From Brevibacillus sp. (GTDB taxonomy: Bacteria; Bacillota; Bacilli; Brevibacillales; Brevibacillaceae), in contig JACDOF010000001.1 of NCBI GenBank assembly GCA_017656235.1, positions 744,001-808,000 of the forward strand: a stretch of 64,000 nucleotides of DNA, read 5' to 3'. This document shows, piece by piece, positions 33,873 through 42,717 of the stretch (positions within the stretch are counted from its first letter, which is position 1; every line of letters begins with the position of its first letter). The translations under genes and the position numbers were made by a program. Below the pieces are notes generated by a model, which was given only the letters and a program-made list of their open reading frames with translations, had not been told where the DNA came from and searched no databases.

Positions 33873-33909
33873 GATCCCGTATCACGCCAATGTGGTACGG
33901 GATCTTTTA
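33873..33909 (+). terminator. Terminator of trpB
   Basis: GATCCCGTAtcAC and GTggTACGGGATC form a strong hairpin (33873-33904), followed by TTTTATT. Confidence 0.85.
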
Positions 33910-33944
33910 TTGGGGAAGTATTCTGACTGGGGGTGAAGGCAGGA

Positions 33945-35567
33945 ATGGAGATGACGACGGGGCGCAGAAAACGTCTGTCCCTGCAGACACAAATGATTCT
34001 CCTGATCAGTTCGCTGCTGGTGATGCTGATCGGGTTAATGGGAACGGCATTTTCCTCCATGATGTCCGCAACGATTGAGGAACAGGTGGGAAAACGGGCG
34101 CTGCTGCTCGCGCGCACTGTCGCTACCATGCCGGAGGTCCGGCAGGCGTTTCAACTTCCGGAACCGTCCAAGGTGCTGCAGCCGATCGTGGAGCGGGTTC
34201 TGCGGAATACGGATGCGGAGTTTATCGTCATCGGCAACCGCGAAGGCATCCGTTACGCTCACCCGTATCCTGACCGGATCGGCAAGAAAATGGTGGCCGG
34301 GGATAACGACCTGGCACTTCTTTTCGGTCAGACCTATTTGTCCAAGGCAGTCGGAACGCTTGGTCCTTCCCTTCGCGGCAAGACCCCTGTTCTGGATGAG
34401 CAGGGAAAGATTGTTGGAATCGTCTCGGTAGGCTTTTTGCTCGAGGATATCGATCGAGCGGTGGCCGGTTACCGGGATAAGGTGCTCGCCATCGCAGCCC
34501 TGGCCATCGTTGTCGGGATGATCGGGGCGATCTATTTGAGCCGCCGTTTCAAACAGGCGATATTCGGACTGGAACCAGGCGAGATTGCGGCCTTGTACGT
34601 AGAACGAAACGCCGTCTTGGAATCGGTGCGCGAGGGGATCATCTCCATTAACCGGGAAGGCAGGGTGACGATGATGAACAGAGCTGCCAGCGAAATCCTG
34701 AACATCCCGCAAACGAGCGGCCGGCACCATCCACCAATTCAGGAACTGCTGCCAGCCACCAAGATGCTGGAGGTGCTGAAAACGGGTGAGCAGCAGCTTG
34801 ACCGGGAAATGGTTGTGGCCGGTAAAGAAATCGTGGTCAATCGGATCCCAATCAAAATAAATGAACAGGTGATCGGGGTGGTCAGCAGCTTCCGCCTCAA
34901 ATCAGAACTTGACCGGTTGGCGCAAGAGCTGTCACAGGTGAAACAGTATGCAGAGGTCCTGCGTTCACAGACGCATGAGTTTAACAACCTGCTGTATACG
35001 ATCTCCGGGTTGCTGCAGCTCGGCGCAGCACAGGAGGCGATAGAATTGATTGCCCGAGAAAGTTCAAGCCACCAGGAACTTGTGACGTTTCTGGTTGGTG
35101 CCATCCGCGATCCTTACGTGAGTGCGTTCCTGCTGGGGATGTACAATCGGTCGAGGGAATTGAAGGTCCAGTTCACGATAGACCGCGACAGTCGCCTGCG
35201 GAGGCTGCCGGAACACGTCTCCTCGCAGCAGATGATCATCCTTTTGGGCAATTTGATACAGAACAGCTTTGATGCCGTGCTCACCCAGGAGAACGGAAAG
35301 AAAGAAGTTCTCTGCTACTTGTCAGACAAGGGGGACGATATTTTGGTCGAGGTTGAGGATTCGGGACCTGGCATACCTGAGGACAGGAAAGAGCAGATTT
35401 TCGAGTACGGTTACACGACCAAGGATGGAGAGCATCGGGGGATTGGACTGGCAAAAGTAAAACAATTCATCGATGATGTGGGGGGCTACATCGTAGTCAG
35501 CACAAGTGAGCTGGGCGGTACGCTGTTTACGATAGCTTTGCCCAAAACAGTGAGGGGAGATAGCTAA
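33945..35567 (+). CDS. CitA/DcuS-type sensor histidine kinase
   Basis: About 540 residues. A first membrane helix (about 15-35) is followed by an extracytoplasmic PAS-like sensor domain, a second helix near 180-200, a cytoplasmic PAS (about 220-310), then the family-typical LRSQTHEFNNLL phospho-acceptor His and a HATPase domain (NLIQNSFDAV, DSGPGIPE, GIGLAKVKQFI). Kinases of this group sense citrate or C4-dicarboxylates outside the cell. The tricarboxylate transporter downstream fits that. ATG 33945 was chosen; GTG 33933 is an alternative. Stop and next start overlap (TAATG). Confidence 0.9.
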   Translation: MEMTTGRRKRLSLQTQMILLISSLLVMLIGLMGTAFSSMMSATIEEQVGKRALLLARTVATMPEVRQAFQLPEPSKVLQPIVERVLRNTDAEFIVIGNREGIRYAHPYPDRIGKKMVAGDNDLALLFGQTYLSKAVGTLGPSLRGKTPVLDEQGKIVGIVSVGFLLEDIDRAVAGYRDKVLAIAALAIVVGMIGAIYLSRRFKQAIFGLEPGEIAALYVERNAVLESVREGIISINREGRVTMMNRAASEILNIPQTSGRHHPPIQELLPATKMLEVLKTGEQQLDREMVVAGKEIVVNRIPIKINEQVIGVVSSFRLKSELDRLAQELSQVKQYAEVLRSQTHEFNNLLYTISGLLQLGAAQEAIELIARESSSHQELVTFLVGAIRDPYVSAFLLGMYNRSRELKVQFTIDRDSRLRRLPEHVSSQQMIILLGNLIQNSFDAVLTQENGKKEVLCYLSDKGDDILVEVEDSGPGIPEDRKEQIFEYGYTTKDGEHRGIGLAKVKQFIDDVGGYIVVSTSELGGTLFTIALPKTVRGDS

Positions 35568-36268
35568 TGAGCGAGAATGTTCGTGTCTTGATTGTCGAAG
35601 ACGATCAGCGGATCGCTGACATCAACCGGCGCTTTGTGGAAAAGGTGGAGGGGTTTGAAGTAGTCGGAATCGCCGCCAACGGAGCCGAGGCAAAAGAGCA
35701 TATCGCCATATTGGAGCCGCATTTGCTGCTGCTGGATGTGTACCTCCCTGACATGCTCGGTGTGGAACTGGTGCAATTCGTTCGCCTCTATCACCGGGAG
35801 GTAGACATCATCATGATTACGGCGGCAAAAGAGGCGGAAACGTTACGAGCAGCGCTGCGCGGCGGCGTTTTTGACTACATTATCAAACCGATCTCATTTG
35901 AACGCTTTCACGAACGAATGGAAGCGTACCGCAAGCAGTGGGACCGCCTGCGGCAAGCAGACACACTGGAACAGGAGGAGATTGACCGACTTCTGGCCAG
36001 GGGAAGGGAGCCGGCACCACGGAATGTGCACTTCCTGCCAAAAGGAATCGACCGGGTCACACTGGACAAGGTGCGGGATGCGATGCGGGCAGCAAGCGGT
36101 GAGGGTGTGAGCGCGGAATCCGTGGCCCAGTTGATTGGGACAAGCCGGACCACGGCTCGACGATACCTGGAGTATCTTTTGGAAGAAGGAGAAGCTTATG
36201 CCGACCTGGTGTACGGGACGGTAGGACGGCCGGAGCGACGTTACATCCTGAGGAATCACGAAAAGTGA
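35567..36268 (+). CDS. CitB/DcuR-type response regulator
   Basis: 233 residues. The receiver domain has acidic EDD and phospho-acceptor Asp57 in LLLLDVYLPD. The C-terminus holds a helix-turn-helix (SAESVAQLIGTSRTTARRYLEYLLEEG) of the type found in CitB/DcuR/MalR regulators. It is translationally coupled to the kinase and probably activates the tctCBA genes 160 bases downstream, where TGAACA-AAA-TGTTCA (36279-36293) is a candidate binding site. Confidence 0.92.
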   Translation: MSENVRVLIVEDDQRIADINRRFVEKVEGFEVVGIAANGAEAKEHIAILEPHLLLLDVYLPDMLGVELVQFVRLYHREVDIIMITAAKEAETLRAALRGGVFDYIIKPISFERFHERMEAYRKQWDRLRQADTLEQEEIDRLLARGREPAPRNVHFLPKGIDRVTLDKVRDAMRAASGEGVSAESVAQLIGTSRTTARRYLEYLLEEGEAYADLVYGTVGRPERRYILRNHEK

Positions 36269-36278
36269 GCCGTCGTCG

Positions 36279-36293
36279 TGAACAAAATGTTCA
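36279..36293 (+). promoter_or_regulatory. Palindromic operator candidate for the tct operon
   Basis: TGAACA-AAA-TGTTCA is a perfect 6+3+6 inverted repeat immediately after the response regulator gene and 135 bases before tctC. It lies in an AT-rich patch (36278-36310). Confidence 0.5.
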
Positions 36294-36374
36294 AAATAAA
36301 CAAAATAGACATTATGCCACATATGTGCAAAAACTGTTCGCGCTCATACAACCATGCTACCTTATGTGTAGTTG

Positions 36375-36388
36375 TGGAAGCGCTTCCT
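36375..36388 (+). promoter_or_regulatory. cre-like site (CcpA catabolite repression) upstream of tctC
   Basis: TGGAAGCGCTTCCT matches the Bacillus cre consensus TGNAANCGNTNNCA at all but the last position, and its core GGAAGCGCTTCC is a perfect palindrome. It is 41 bases before tctC. Carbon catabolite control of tricarboxylate uptake is well known in Bacillus (citM). Confidence 0.6.
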
Positions 36389-36428
36389 GTAAGCGTATCC
36401 ACAAAAGAAAGCATAAGGGGGAATTCGG

Positions 36429-37475
36429 ATGAAAAAGCGTTGGGCCTGCAGCTTGCTGTCGGCGGCTTTGCTGCTCACGTTGACGGCTTGCGGCCAGGGA
36501 AATCCACAGACGAACGGAGGTGGGACCGGTACATCCACAAGTACGGCCGCCCACCATTCATCCTATCCGGAGAAGCCGCTGGTTGTTGTCGCTCCCTCGG
36601 GAGCGGGCGGGGGATGGGACAAAACGGCACGCTCATTGGCAAAGGTACTGGTGGAGAACAAACAGATCGACCAACCGGTAACGGTGGAAAACAAACCCGG
36701 CGGAGGAGGAGTCGTTTTTCTGTCCGAATACGTCACCAAAGACAAGGGGAATGATTATCGATTGTTTGTCAATTCACCCCCCCTGCTGATCAACCACAGA
36801 AAAAAAGAAGGGAACAGTCCATTCGGGTATGAGGATGTAACGCCATTGGCCCAGTTGACCAAAGATTTCGGCGCCATTGTGGTACCCGCAGATTCACCCT
36901 ATGAAAACCTGAAACAACTGTTGGAAGAGCTGAAAGCGGATCCAGCCAAACTAACCATGGCCGGCGGCTCCGCCCCAGGGTCGATGGATCACCTGATCGC
37001 CGTGCTGCCGGCAGCCAAGTACGGCATCGATCCAAAAGCGGTGAAGTACGTCTCTTACGACGGCGGGGGAGAAGCAATGGCCGCGCTCTTGGGAGGAAAT
37101 GCCGATGCGATTGCCACGGATGCGTCAAGTCTGGGCGAGTACCTGAAGGCAGGGCGGATTCGCGTACTGGGTGTCAGCTCGGATCAGCGGCTTGGCGGAC
37201 ATCTGGCGGATATCCCCACTTTTAAAGAACAGGGCATTGACGCCTCGTTTACCATATGGCGCGGGGTGTTCGGACCACCGGAGATGTCCGCAGAAGCCGT
37301 CGCTTTCTGGGATAAAACACTTGAACAACTGGCCGCCAGTGATTCATGGCAGGCTGAGCTGCAGCGCAACGCCTGGGAGAGTGAATACAGAAACGCCACC
37401 GAATTTAAAACCTTCCTGGCCGAACAGGATCGGCAAATCAACGAATTGCTCCAATCGCTAGGGATGGCCAAATAA
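36429..37475 (+). CDS. tctC: TctC-family tricarboxylate-binding lipoprotein
   Basis: 348 residues. The signal peptide has a lipobox LTAC with Cys21, followed by a Gly/Thr/Ser-rich linker. The body has the Bug/TctC features YPEKPLVVVAPSGAGGGWDKTAR near the N-terminus and GGSAPGSMDHLIAV in the middle. It captures a tricarboxylate (citrate-like) outside the cell for the TctA/TctB permease encoded next. The exact substrate is not determined by sequence. Confidence 0.92.
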   Translation: MKKRWACSLLSAALLLTLTACGQGNPQTNGGGTGTSTSTAAHHSSYPEKPLVVVAPSGAGGGWDKTARSLAKVLVENKQIDQPVTVENKPGGGGVVFLSEYVTKDKGNDYRLFVNSPPLLINHRKKEGNSPFGYEDVTPLAQLTKDFGAIVVPADSPYENLKQLLEELKADPAKLTMAGGSAPGSMDHLIAVLPAAKYGIDPKAVKYVSYDGGGEAMAALLGGNADAIATDASSLGEYLKAGRIRVLGVSSDQRLGGHLADIPTFKEQGIDASFTIWRGVFGPPEMSAEAVAFWDKTLEQLAASDSWQAELQRNAWESEYRNATEFKTFLAEQDRQINELLQSLGMAK

Positions 37476-37525
37476 ACCCTCCCCCTGTCAAAACACCTTT
37501 GTCTAAACGCTGAAAGGAGGTTCAG

Positions 37526-37981
37526 ATGAGTACGAGGTTTGACCGATACAGCAGTGTCGTTTTCACCATGATTGGCGTTTTTTTTGTCGCAGAGAGCGGC
37601 AGCATCTCAGCCAGTGCCTACGGAAGCAAAGTAGGACCCAACCTGTTTCCGCTCGGGTTGGGCATCCTTCTGATCCTGCTTAGTCTGCGCCTGTTCTGGG
37701 AGGCGAGCAGAAAGAAGTCAGAGCAAAAGGCCACGCCTGCTGTCGATCACCGGCGGCTCATTTCGTTTGTGGTGCTGACCTTCTTGTACGCGGTGGTAAT
37801 GGAATGGATGGGCTACGTGTTAAGTACCTCCTTGTTCCTGTTTTGTGCTTTTTGGCTGATGAACAAGGAAAACTGGTGGAAGTCCGCGATGATAGCATGC
37901 TCCTTTTCGCTGCTCGTCTACTACATCTACGTTGACGGATTGAAGGGGACGCTCCCCGGTTGGCCGGCGTGGCTGAACTGA
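37526..37981 (+). CDS. tctB: TctB-family small permease subunit
   Basis: 151 residues, four predicted membrane helices, with the short polar gap near residues 60-75 typical of TctB. It is required with TctA for tripartite tricarboxylate transport. Its position between tctC and tctA is the usual one. AAAGGAGG precedes the ATG. Confidence 0.88.
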   Translation: MSTRFDRYSSVVFTMIGVFFVAESGSISASAYGSKVGPNLFPLGLGILLILLSLRLFWEASRKKSEQKATPAVDHRRLISFVVLTFLYAVVMEWMGYVLSTSLFLFCAFWLMNKENWWKSAMIACSFSLLVYYIYVDGLKGTLPGWPAWLN

Positions 37982-38000
37982 AGGAAACGGAGGGGGATGG

Positions 38001-39527
38001 ATGTCGGTCATTTCGTTTTTGCTTGATGGATTTGCGACGGCACTGGCCTGGCATAATCTGCTGTTTGCCTTTGTCGGTGTGCTGATCGGGACTTCAGTAG
38101 GTGTCCTGCCGGGAATCGGTCCGATGAGCGGGGTTGCCTTGCTGATTCCAGTCTCAGCTTCACTCACCGCTGGCTTGCCCCCGGAAGAGGCGGCCGCCAG
38201 TGCAATCATCCTGTTGGCTGGCGTGTATTACGGAGCAATGTACGGTGGTTCCACCACCTCGATCCTGCTTAACACGCCAGGTGAGTCTTCTTCGGTTGTG
38301 ACCACGCTGGACGGTTACCAGATGGCCAAACAAGGCAGGGCGGGCACAGCCCTGTCGATTGCCGCGATTGGATCATTTGTTGCTGGAATCGTTTCCTTGA
38401 TCGGACTAGTATTTCTCGCCCAACCGCTGTCAGAATTGGCGCTAACCTTTGGTCCGGCGGAGTATTTTTCGCTGATGGTATTGGGCTTGTGTGCAGTGAG
38501 CGGGCTGGGCGGCAGGTCGATGACCAAAGCATTGCTGATGACGGTATTCGGCATGCTGCTGGCGACGATCGGCATAGACAATGTATCCGGGGTAGCTCGC
38601 TTTACCTACGAGATTCCAGTCCTGTATCAGGGGTTGGAGTTTCTAACCGTTGCCGTCGGTTTGTTTGCACTGGGCGAGGTGTTTAAAACCATACATGAAA
38701 CGGGCAGACAGTCTGGAGCCATTGCCAAGGTAGGGCGGGTCATCCCCACTCGGCGCGATCTGAGGCAGAGCGCGGGACCGATTGCCCGTGGATCGCTTTT
38801 GGGTTTTTTTATCGGACTGCTGCCTGGCGCCGGAGCCACGCTGTCCTCATTCTTCTCTTATGTGCTGGAAAAGAAGCTGAGCAAACATCCGGAACGGTTT
38901 GGCAAAGGGGAAATCGCTGGTGTCGCCGCACCGGAATCAGCCAACAACGCCGCGTCCGGAGGTGCCATGATTCCCCTGCTCACACTGGGTATTCCCGGTT
39001 CCGGAATGACAGCAATCCTGATGGGCGCCCTGTTGATGTACAACGTTCAGCCAGGACCGCTGCTGTTTAGTGATCATCCCAAGATCGCCTGGGGCTTGAT
39101 CGCCAGCATGTTTGTGGGCAATCTGATGCTGTTGGTGCTGAACATGCCATTGGTCAAGCTGTTTGCCAAGATCATCGAGACGCCGTCCCAGTATCTGCTG
39201 CCCATTATTATCGCCATCTCCGTGTTTGGCGTTTATGCCGTTCAGATCAACACGTTTGATCTGGTCCTGTTAGTCGTCTGCGGCGTAGCAGGATACTTCC
39301 TGTCCAAGCACGACTATCCGCTGGCTCCGTTGGTGTTAGGTCTGGTATTGGGACCGATGATCGAAAATAACATGAGACGAGCGTTAACCACTGCCAATGG
39401 CGACTTTACGATCTTCCTTTCAGAACCGCTGTCGCTGTTGTTTCTGCTGCTGGCTTTCTTGTGGATCGCACTTCCGCTGCTGGTCAGGAAGCGCGGAAGA
39501 CAAGTTGTGGTGAGCGAAGAGTATTGA
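38001..39527 (+). CDS. tctA: TctA-family large permease subunit
   Basis: 508 residues, about 11-12 membrane helices. Family signatures are GVLPGIGPMSGVALLIPVS in the N-half and the second glycine-rich repeat GLLPGAGATLSSFFSY, with YGGSTTSILLNTPGE and the matching LGIPGSGMTAIL. It is the transport channel of the tripartite tricarboxylate system and uses an ion gradient. It is the last gene of the unit and is closed by the bidirectional terminator at 39606-39641. Confidence 0.95.
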   Translation: MSVISFLLDGFATALAWHNLLFAFVGVLIGTSVGVLPGIGPMSGVALLIPVSASLTAGLPPEEAAASAIILLAGVYYGAMYGGSTTSILLNTPGESSSVVTTLDGYQMAKQGRAGTALSIAAIGSFVAGIVSLIGLVFLAQPLSELALTFGPAEYFSLMVLGLCAVSGLGGRSMTKALLMTVFGMLLATIGIDNVSGVARFTYEIPVLYQGLEFLTVAVGLFALGEVFKTIHETGRQSGAIAKVGRVIPTRRDLRQSAGPIARGSLLGFFIGLLPGAGATLSSFFSYVLEKKLSKHPERFGKGEIAGVAAPESANNAASGGAMIPLLTLGIPGSGMTAILMGALLMYNVQPGPLLFSDHPKIAWGLIASMFVGNLMLLVLNMPLVKLFAKIIETPSQYLLPIIIAISVFGVYAVQINTFDLVLLVVCGVAGYFLSKHDYPLAPLVLGLVLGPMIENNMRRALTTANGDFTIFLSEPLSLLFLLLAFLWIALPLLVRKRGRQVVVSEEY

Positions 39528-39605
39528 GGCGGTCCTAGCGAAAAAACAGTGAAGCCACGAGGTTGTGGCCAAAGTCAGTCCGTGTAACAGGCAATGAAAG
39601 ATAGC

Positions 39606-39641
39606 AAAAAGCTGTCCAGCGTAACTGCCGGACAGCTTTTT
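39606..39641. terminator. Bidirectional terminator between tctA and pdxK
   Basis: AAAAAGCTGTCC (39606-39617) pairs with GGACAGCTTTTT (39630-39641). A-rich and T-rich flanks serve the two convergent genes. Confidence 0.9.
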
Positions 39642-39653
39642 GTGCGGCTCTTC

Positions 39654-40481
39654 TTACCGGTTGGCCGGTGCCAAATGCTTGCGGTACGCGAAGTGGTTGG
39701 TTGGACCCACGAACTGGTTTAGCGGGAAAGAGTGTCGGATAGCTTCGGTAATAAACTGCTTGGCCGTGGCGATTGCTTCCGTCACCGATTTGCCCTTGGC
39801 CAGTTCCGCCGTTATTGCAGCCGAATAGGTGCAGCCGGCTCCGTGCGTGTACGTCGTCTCAATCCGCTCAGCTTCGAGCACCTCCATCGAAGTACCGTCG
39901 TACAGGACGTCGATTGCCTTTTCGTGCTGCAGTTTGCCGCCCCCCTTGACCAGAACGTATTTGGCGCCAAGGGCATGTATCTTGCGGGCGGCTTCCTTCA
40001 TGTCCTCAACAGTTTTCAGGGGAGGAAGCTGGCTCAGTTGAGCAGCTTCAAACAAATTGGGCGTCACAACGGTTGCCCGAGGAACGAGCACTTCACGCAA
40101 GCTGACGGCGGTTTCCGGATGCAGCACCTGGTCGGCACCTTTACAGATCATCACCGGGTCCACAACGACATTTTGCAGCTTGTGCCGATCAATTACGGCT
40201 GCGGCCAGTTCGATGATCTCGGTCGAGCCGAGCATGCCCGTTTTCAGCGCTTGGATGCCCACCCCGGTAATAATCGTCTCCAATTGGGCTTCAACCGTTT
40301 CCACGCTGATGGGAAAAACCTGATGAAACCAGTTGTTATGGGGATCCATCGCCACAATGGTCGTGAGCGCGGTCATGCCGTACACCCCAAGCTCCTGGAA
40401 CGTTTTCAGATCGGCCTGGATGCCGGCGCCGCCGCTGCTGTCTGAACCTGCAATGGTTAGCGCTTTGTAAATTGTCGTCAT
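39654..40481 (-). CDS. pdxK: Pyridoxine/pyridoxal/pyridoxamine kinase (ThiD-like)
   Basis: 275 residues, ribokinase fold. It starts with KALTIAGSDSSGGAGIQADLKTFQELGVYGMTALT and carries ALKTGML, VVDPVMICKG, TPNLFEA and the catalytic THGAGCTYSAA loop. It reads closely like B. subtilis PdxK, a vitamin B6 salvage kinase of the HMP-kinase (ThiD) family with a Cys in the catalytic loop. Hydroxymethylpyrimidine kinase activity remains possible. Monocistronic, with its own promoter and terminator. Confidence 0.92.
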   Translation of the reverse strand: MTTIYKALTIAGSDSSGGAGIQADLKTFQELGVYGMTALTTIVAMDPHNNWFHQVFPISVETVEAQLETIITGVGIQALKTGMLGSTEIIELAAAVIDRHKLQNVVVDPVMICKGADQVLHPETAVSLREVLVPRATVVTPNLFEAAQLSQLPPLKTVEDMKEAARKIHALGAKYVLVKGGGKLQHEKAIDVLYDGTSMEVLEAERIETTYTHGAGCTYSAAITAELAKGKSVTEAIATAKQFITEAIRHSFPLNQFVGPTNHFAYRKHLAPANR

Positions 40482-40520
40482 CTTATCTACTCCTTACAAC
40501 ACAACTGGGATAATAATCCT

Positions 40521-40549
40521 ATTGAAGGGCAAAATCCCGGCAGTGTCAA
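40521..40549 (-). promoter_or_regulatory. Probable promoter of pdxK
   Basis: On the - strand TTGACA (40549-40544) and TTCAAT (40526-40521) are 17 bases apart. The -10 box is weak. Confidence 0.45.
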
Positions 40550-40596
40550 TAGACTTTCCCCGCTAATTTTTTTCCTCGCGATGCTATTTACCAAAA

Positions 40597-41043
40597 TCAT
40601 AACAACTCTTCCGCTCTGGCGGTGACAGGCACATAGGACACGTCGTCGGTCTTTTGGCCGCAGTGCTCACAGTAACAGGTGATCGTTACCGTATGTTGGC
40701 AGGTGGAGTGTATCAATTCATAGTGCTTGGGTTGCAGATAACGATTTCCCCAGATCGCCATTGCGTTCAGCACATGCCTCAGATCTCTGCCCTTTTGGGT
40801 CAACGCGTATTGGTATCGCGGCGGATGTCCACTGTAAAGCTCCGAGACAACCAGTCCTTCCCGCTCCAGCATCTGCAGACGATCGGAAAGGAGGTTGGGA
40901 GCGATGCCCGTCAACGATTGCCGCAGTTCATTAAATTTTGTTTTTCCAACTAACAATTCCCGGATAATCAACAACGTCCAGCGATCTCCAATCAAATCAA
41001 GCGTGCAAGCGATGTTGCACGGCAGATTGTACGTTTTTGCCAT
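40597..41043 (-). CDS. HxlR-family transcriptional regulator
   Basis: 148 residues. The winged helix has the HxlR signature CNIACTLDLIGDRWTLLIIRELLVGKTKFNEL with a Cys near residue 9, and SDRLQMLEREGLV. An extra C-terminal part carries CQHTVTITCYCEHCG, four cysteines that may bind metal or sense thiol stress; this tail is longer than in minimal HxlR proteins. It diverges from the MFS transporter gene and probably controls it. Confidence 0.9.
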   Translation of the reverse strand: MAKTYNLPCNIACTLDLIGDRWTLLIIRELLVGKTKFNELRQSLTGIAPNLLSDRLQMLEREGLVVSELYSGHPPRYQYALTQKGRDLRHVLNAMAIWGNRYLQPKHYELIHSTCQHTVTITCYCEHCGQKTDDVSYVPVTARAEELL

Positions 41044-41142
41044 CCCCTCTCCTCCTTTTATGGATCCTGCAGAAAGCCCCTCCTAAGCGCATGATAAAGC
41101 AATGTACAAAGAACCTCAACCGAGTTTTTTAAAAATACTAAG

Positions 41143-41171
41143 TTGATAATTTATACCTCATGCCATATAGT
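41143..41171 (+). promoter_or_regulatory. Promoter of the MFS transporter gene
   Basis: TTGATA (41143-41148) and TATAGT (41166-41171) with a 17-base spacer, in the divergent interval with hxlR, where an HxlR protein would bind. Confidence 0.6.
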
Positions 41172-41231
41172 TATTTCTAGAGAAGGTATTATAAGGAAAT
41201 ATGGGTTGTTGAGAAAAAAGGAGGAAGCCAC

Positions 41232-42455
41232 ATGACGGAAGCACAACAGGCAAAGGAAACTTCACGAATGATGCGGATCTTTGTTCTCTGCGCGTTTTTG
41301 ATCGGGCTTGATTCGCTGATTGTCGGTCCGCTGATCCCGGTCATCTCTGATGAACTGGCGTTTCAACCGGAGTTGGGAGGTCTTTTGGTAACCTCGTATG
41401 GACTGTTGTTCGGTCTGTCTGCCCCACTGTTTGGACCGATTTCCGACCGCTGGGGCCGCAAACAGATGATTTTGTTGGGTATGCTCGTTTTTTCTATAGG
41501 AACGGCACTGACGGCATACGCCAATGATCTGATCTGGTCGCTTATCTACCGGGGGCTTGCCGGATTGGGTGGAGCCATGTGCATGCCAAGTATTTATGCA
41601 CTGATTGGAGATACGTTTTCCTACGAGAAGCGGGGCAAGGCGATGGGCGTGATTACAGGTGCGATCATCGGCTCACAGGTACTGGGAATTCCGGTTGGCA
41701 CGTACATGGCCGAAGTCGGGTCTTGGCGAATCTCGTTTTGGGCCATTGCCGGACTGGGCTTGCTTGCGTATTTCATTGTTTTGGCGGGCATCGCCAAAAT
41801 GCCTGCAAAACGCCAACTGCCAGTCGGACCCGTAAAAGCGTACATCATGCAATTCAAGACAGCCTTCTCCACCAGCTCCGTCTTTTTTGCCCTGCTTTGT
41901 ACTTTCTTGTGGACGGCAGGTTTACAGGGCATGTTCGCCTACGTGGGGGTTTACTACGAACAGAACTTTGGGCTGGCAGTCAATGAGATCGGGATTGTTG
42001 CCATGTTTGCTGCCGCAGTTAGTGTCATTGGCAGTATCATCGGTGGGCGGTTCGCCGACAAGGTGGGGAAGAAGACCATGATTGGCATTGCTGCAGTCAT
42101 GTCCGCAATAGGTGTATTGATCTTCTCCATCATGACGCACACATTCTGGGGCGCCTTTGTCACCCAGTTGTTCTGGGCTGCCTTTGTCGGCATCGGGCAA
42201 GCCACGCTGACCGCTCTTGTTTCCGAGTTAAGTCCTAATGTGCGGGGTACGGTTCTTTCACTCAACAGTTCCGCCTTGTATCTGGGGATGATGGCGGCAA
42301 CGGCTGTCGCCGCAGCGATACTCCAGTCCGGCCTTGGTTATCTGTCCGTCGGGATCATGTGTGCCATTGCGGCACTGCTGGTCATGCCGGTTACCGTTTA
42401 TTTTGTCAGGGAAGGGTCGGCAGAGGCGGAAGCGGGAGCTTCGACCGCCAAATAG
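41232..42455 (+). CDS. MFS efflux transporter (DHA-type)
   Basis: 407 residues with 12 predicted helices. It has the MFS loop signature GPISDRWGRKQMILLG between helices 2 and 3 and a GxxxGPxxG-like MGVITGAIIGSQVLGIPVGTYMAEVGSWR in helix 5, typical of drug:proton antiporters. It probably exports a toxic compound under control of the divergent HxlR regulator. It lies next to the polyketide operon but has its own promoter, so a role in product export is only a possibility. Confidence 0.88.
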   Translation: MTEAQQAKETSRMMRIFVLCAFLIGLDSLIVGPLIPVISDELAFQPELGGLLVTSYGLLFGLSAPLFGPISDRWGRKQMILLGMLVFSIGTALTAYANDLIWSLIYRGLAGLGGAMCMPSIYALIGDTFSYEKRGKAMGVITGAIIGSQVLGIPVGTYMAEVGSWRISFWAIAGLGLLAYFIVLAGIAKMPAKRQLPVGPVKAYIMQFKTAFSTSSVFFALLCTFLWTAGLQGMFAYVGVYYEQNFGLAVNEIGIVAMFAAAVSVIGSIIGGRFADKVGKKTMIGIAAVMSAIGVLIFSIMTHTFWGAFVTQLFWAAFVGIGQATLTALVSELSPNVRGTVLSLNSSALYLGMMAATAVAAAILQSGLGYLSVGIMCAIAALLVMPVTVYFVREGSAEAEAGASTAK

Positions 42456-42503
42456 TGTATCTGTGTTCTCTTATCGTACGAATTATAAAATTTTTTTGAA
42501 TAA

Positions 42504-42533
42504 TTGAATAATTAACCGGGTTTATAGTAATAT
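42504..42533 (+). promoter_or_regulatory. Possible promoter of the polyketide operon in an AT-rich patch
   Basis: TTGAAT (42504-42509) and TAATAT (42528-42533), 18 bases apart, inside a strongly AT-rich stretch (42479-42565). A second TTGAAT lies at 42496. About 185 bases of leader would precede the first gene. No terminator is visible between the MFS gene and this region. Confidence 0.4.
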
Positions 42534-42717
42534 ATTAGAAAATTTACCATAAAATAATAATCCGTGTGCATTCTGTTCACCTTTATGCGATATTCTTACG
42601 ATGCAGCTGCTAGCCACGCGGATACAGCCAGGATCCCAGGGAGGTGATCAGACAGAGGCACAGACAGGAGGTTGAAGAACTGCCGGAAGAGGGCGGCATG
42701 TGAGGTGACATTAAGCA

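Noticed and set aside
41232-42455. MFS transporter as part of the polyketide operon
   Set aside because: It has its own promoter and a divergent HxlR regulator, and about 260 AT-rich bases separate it from the first biosynthetic gene. A functional link is possible but unsupported.
42603-42677. Tiny leader frames (24 and 19 codons) before the polyketide operon
   Set aside because: Starts lack well-spaced ribosome sites and there is no regulatory codon run or attenuator hairpin after them.
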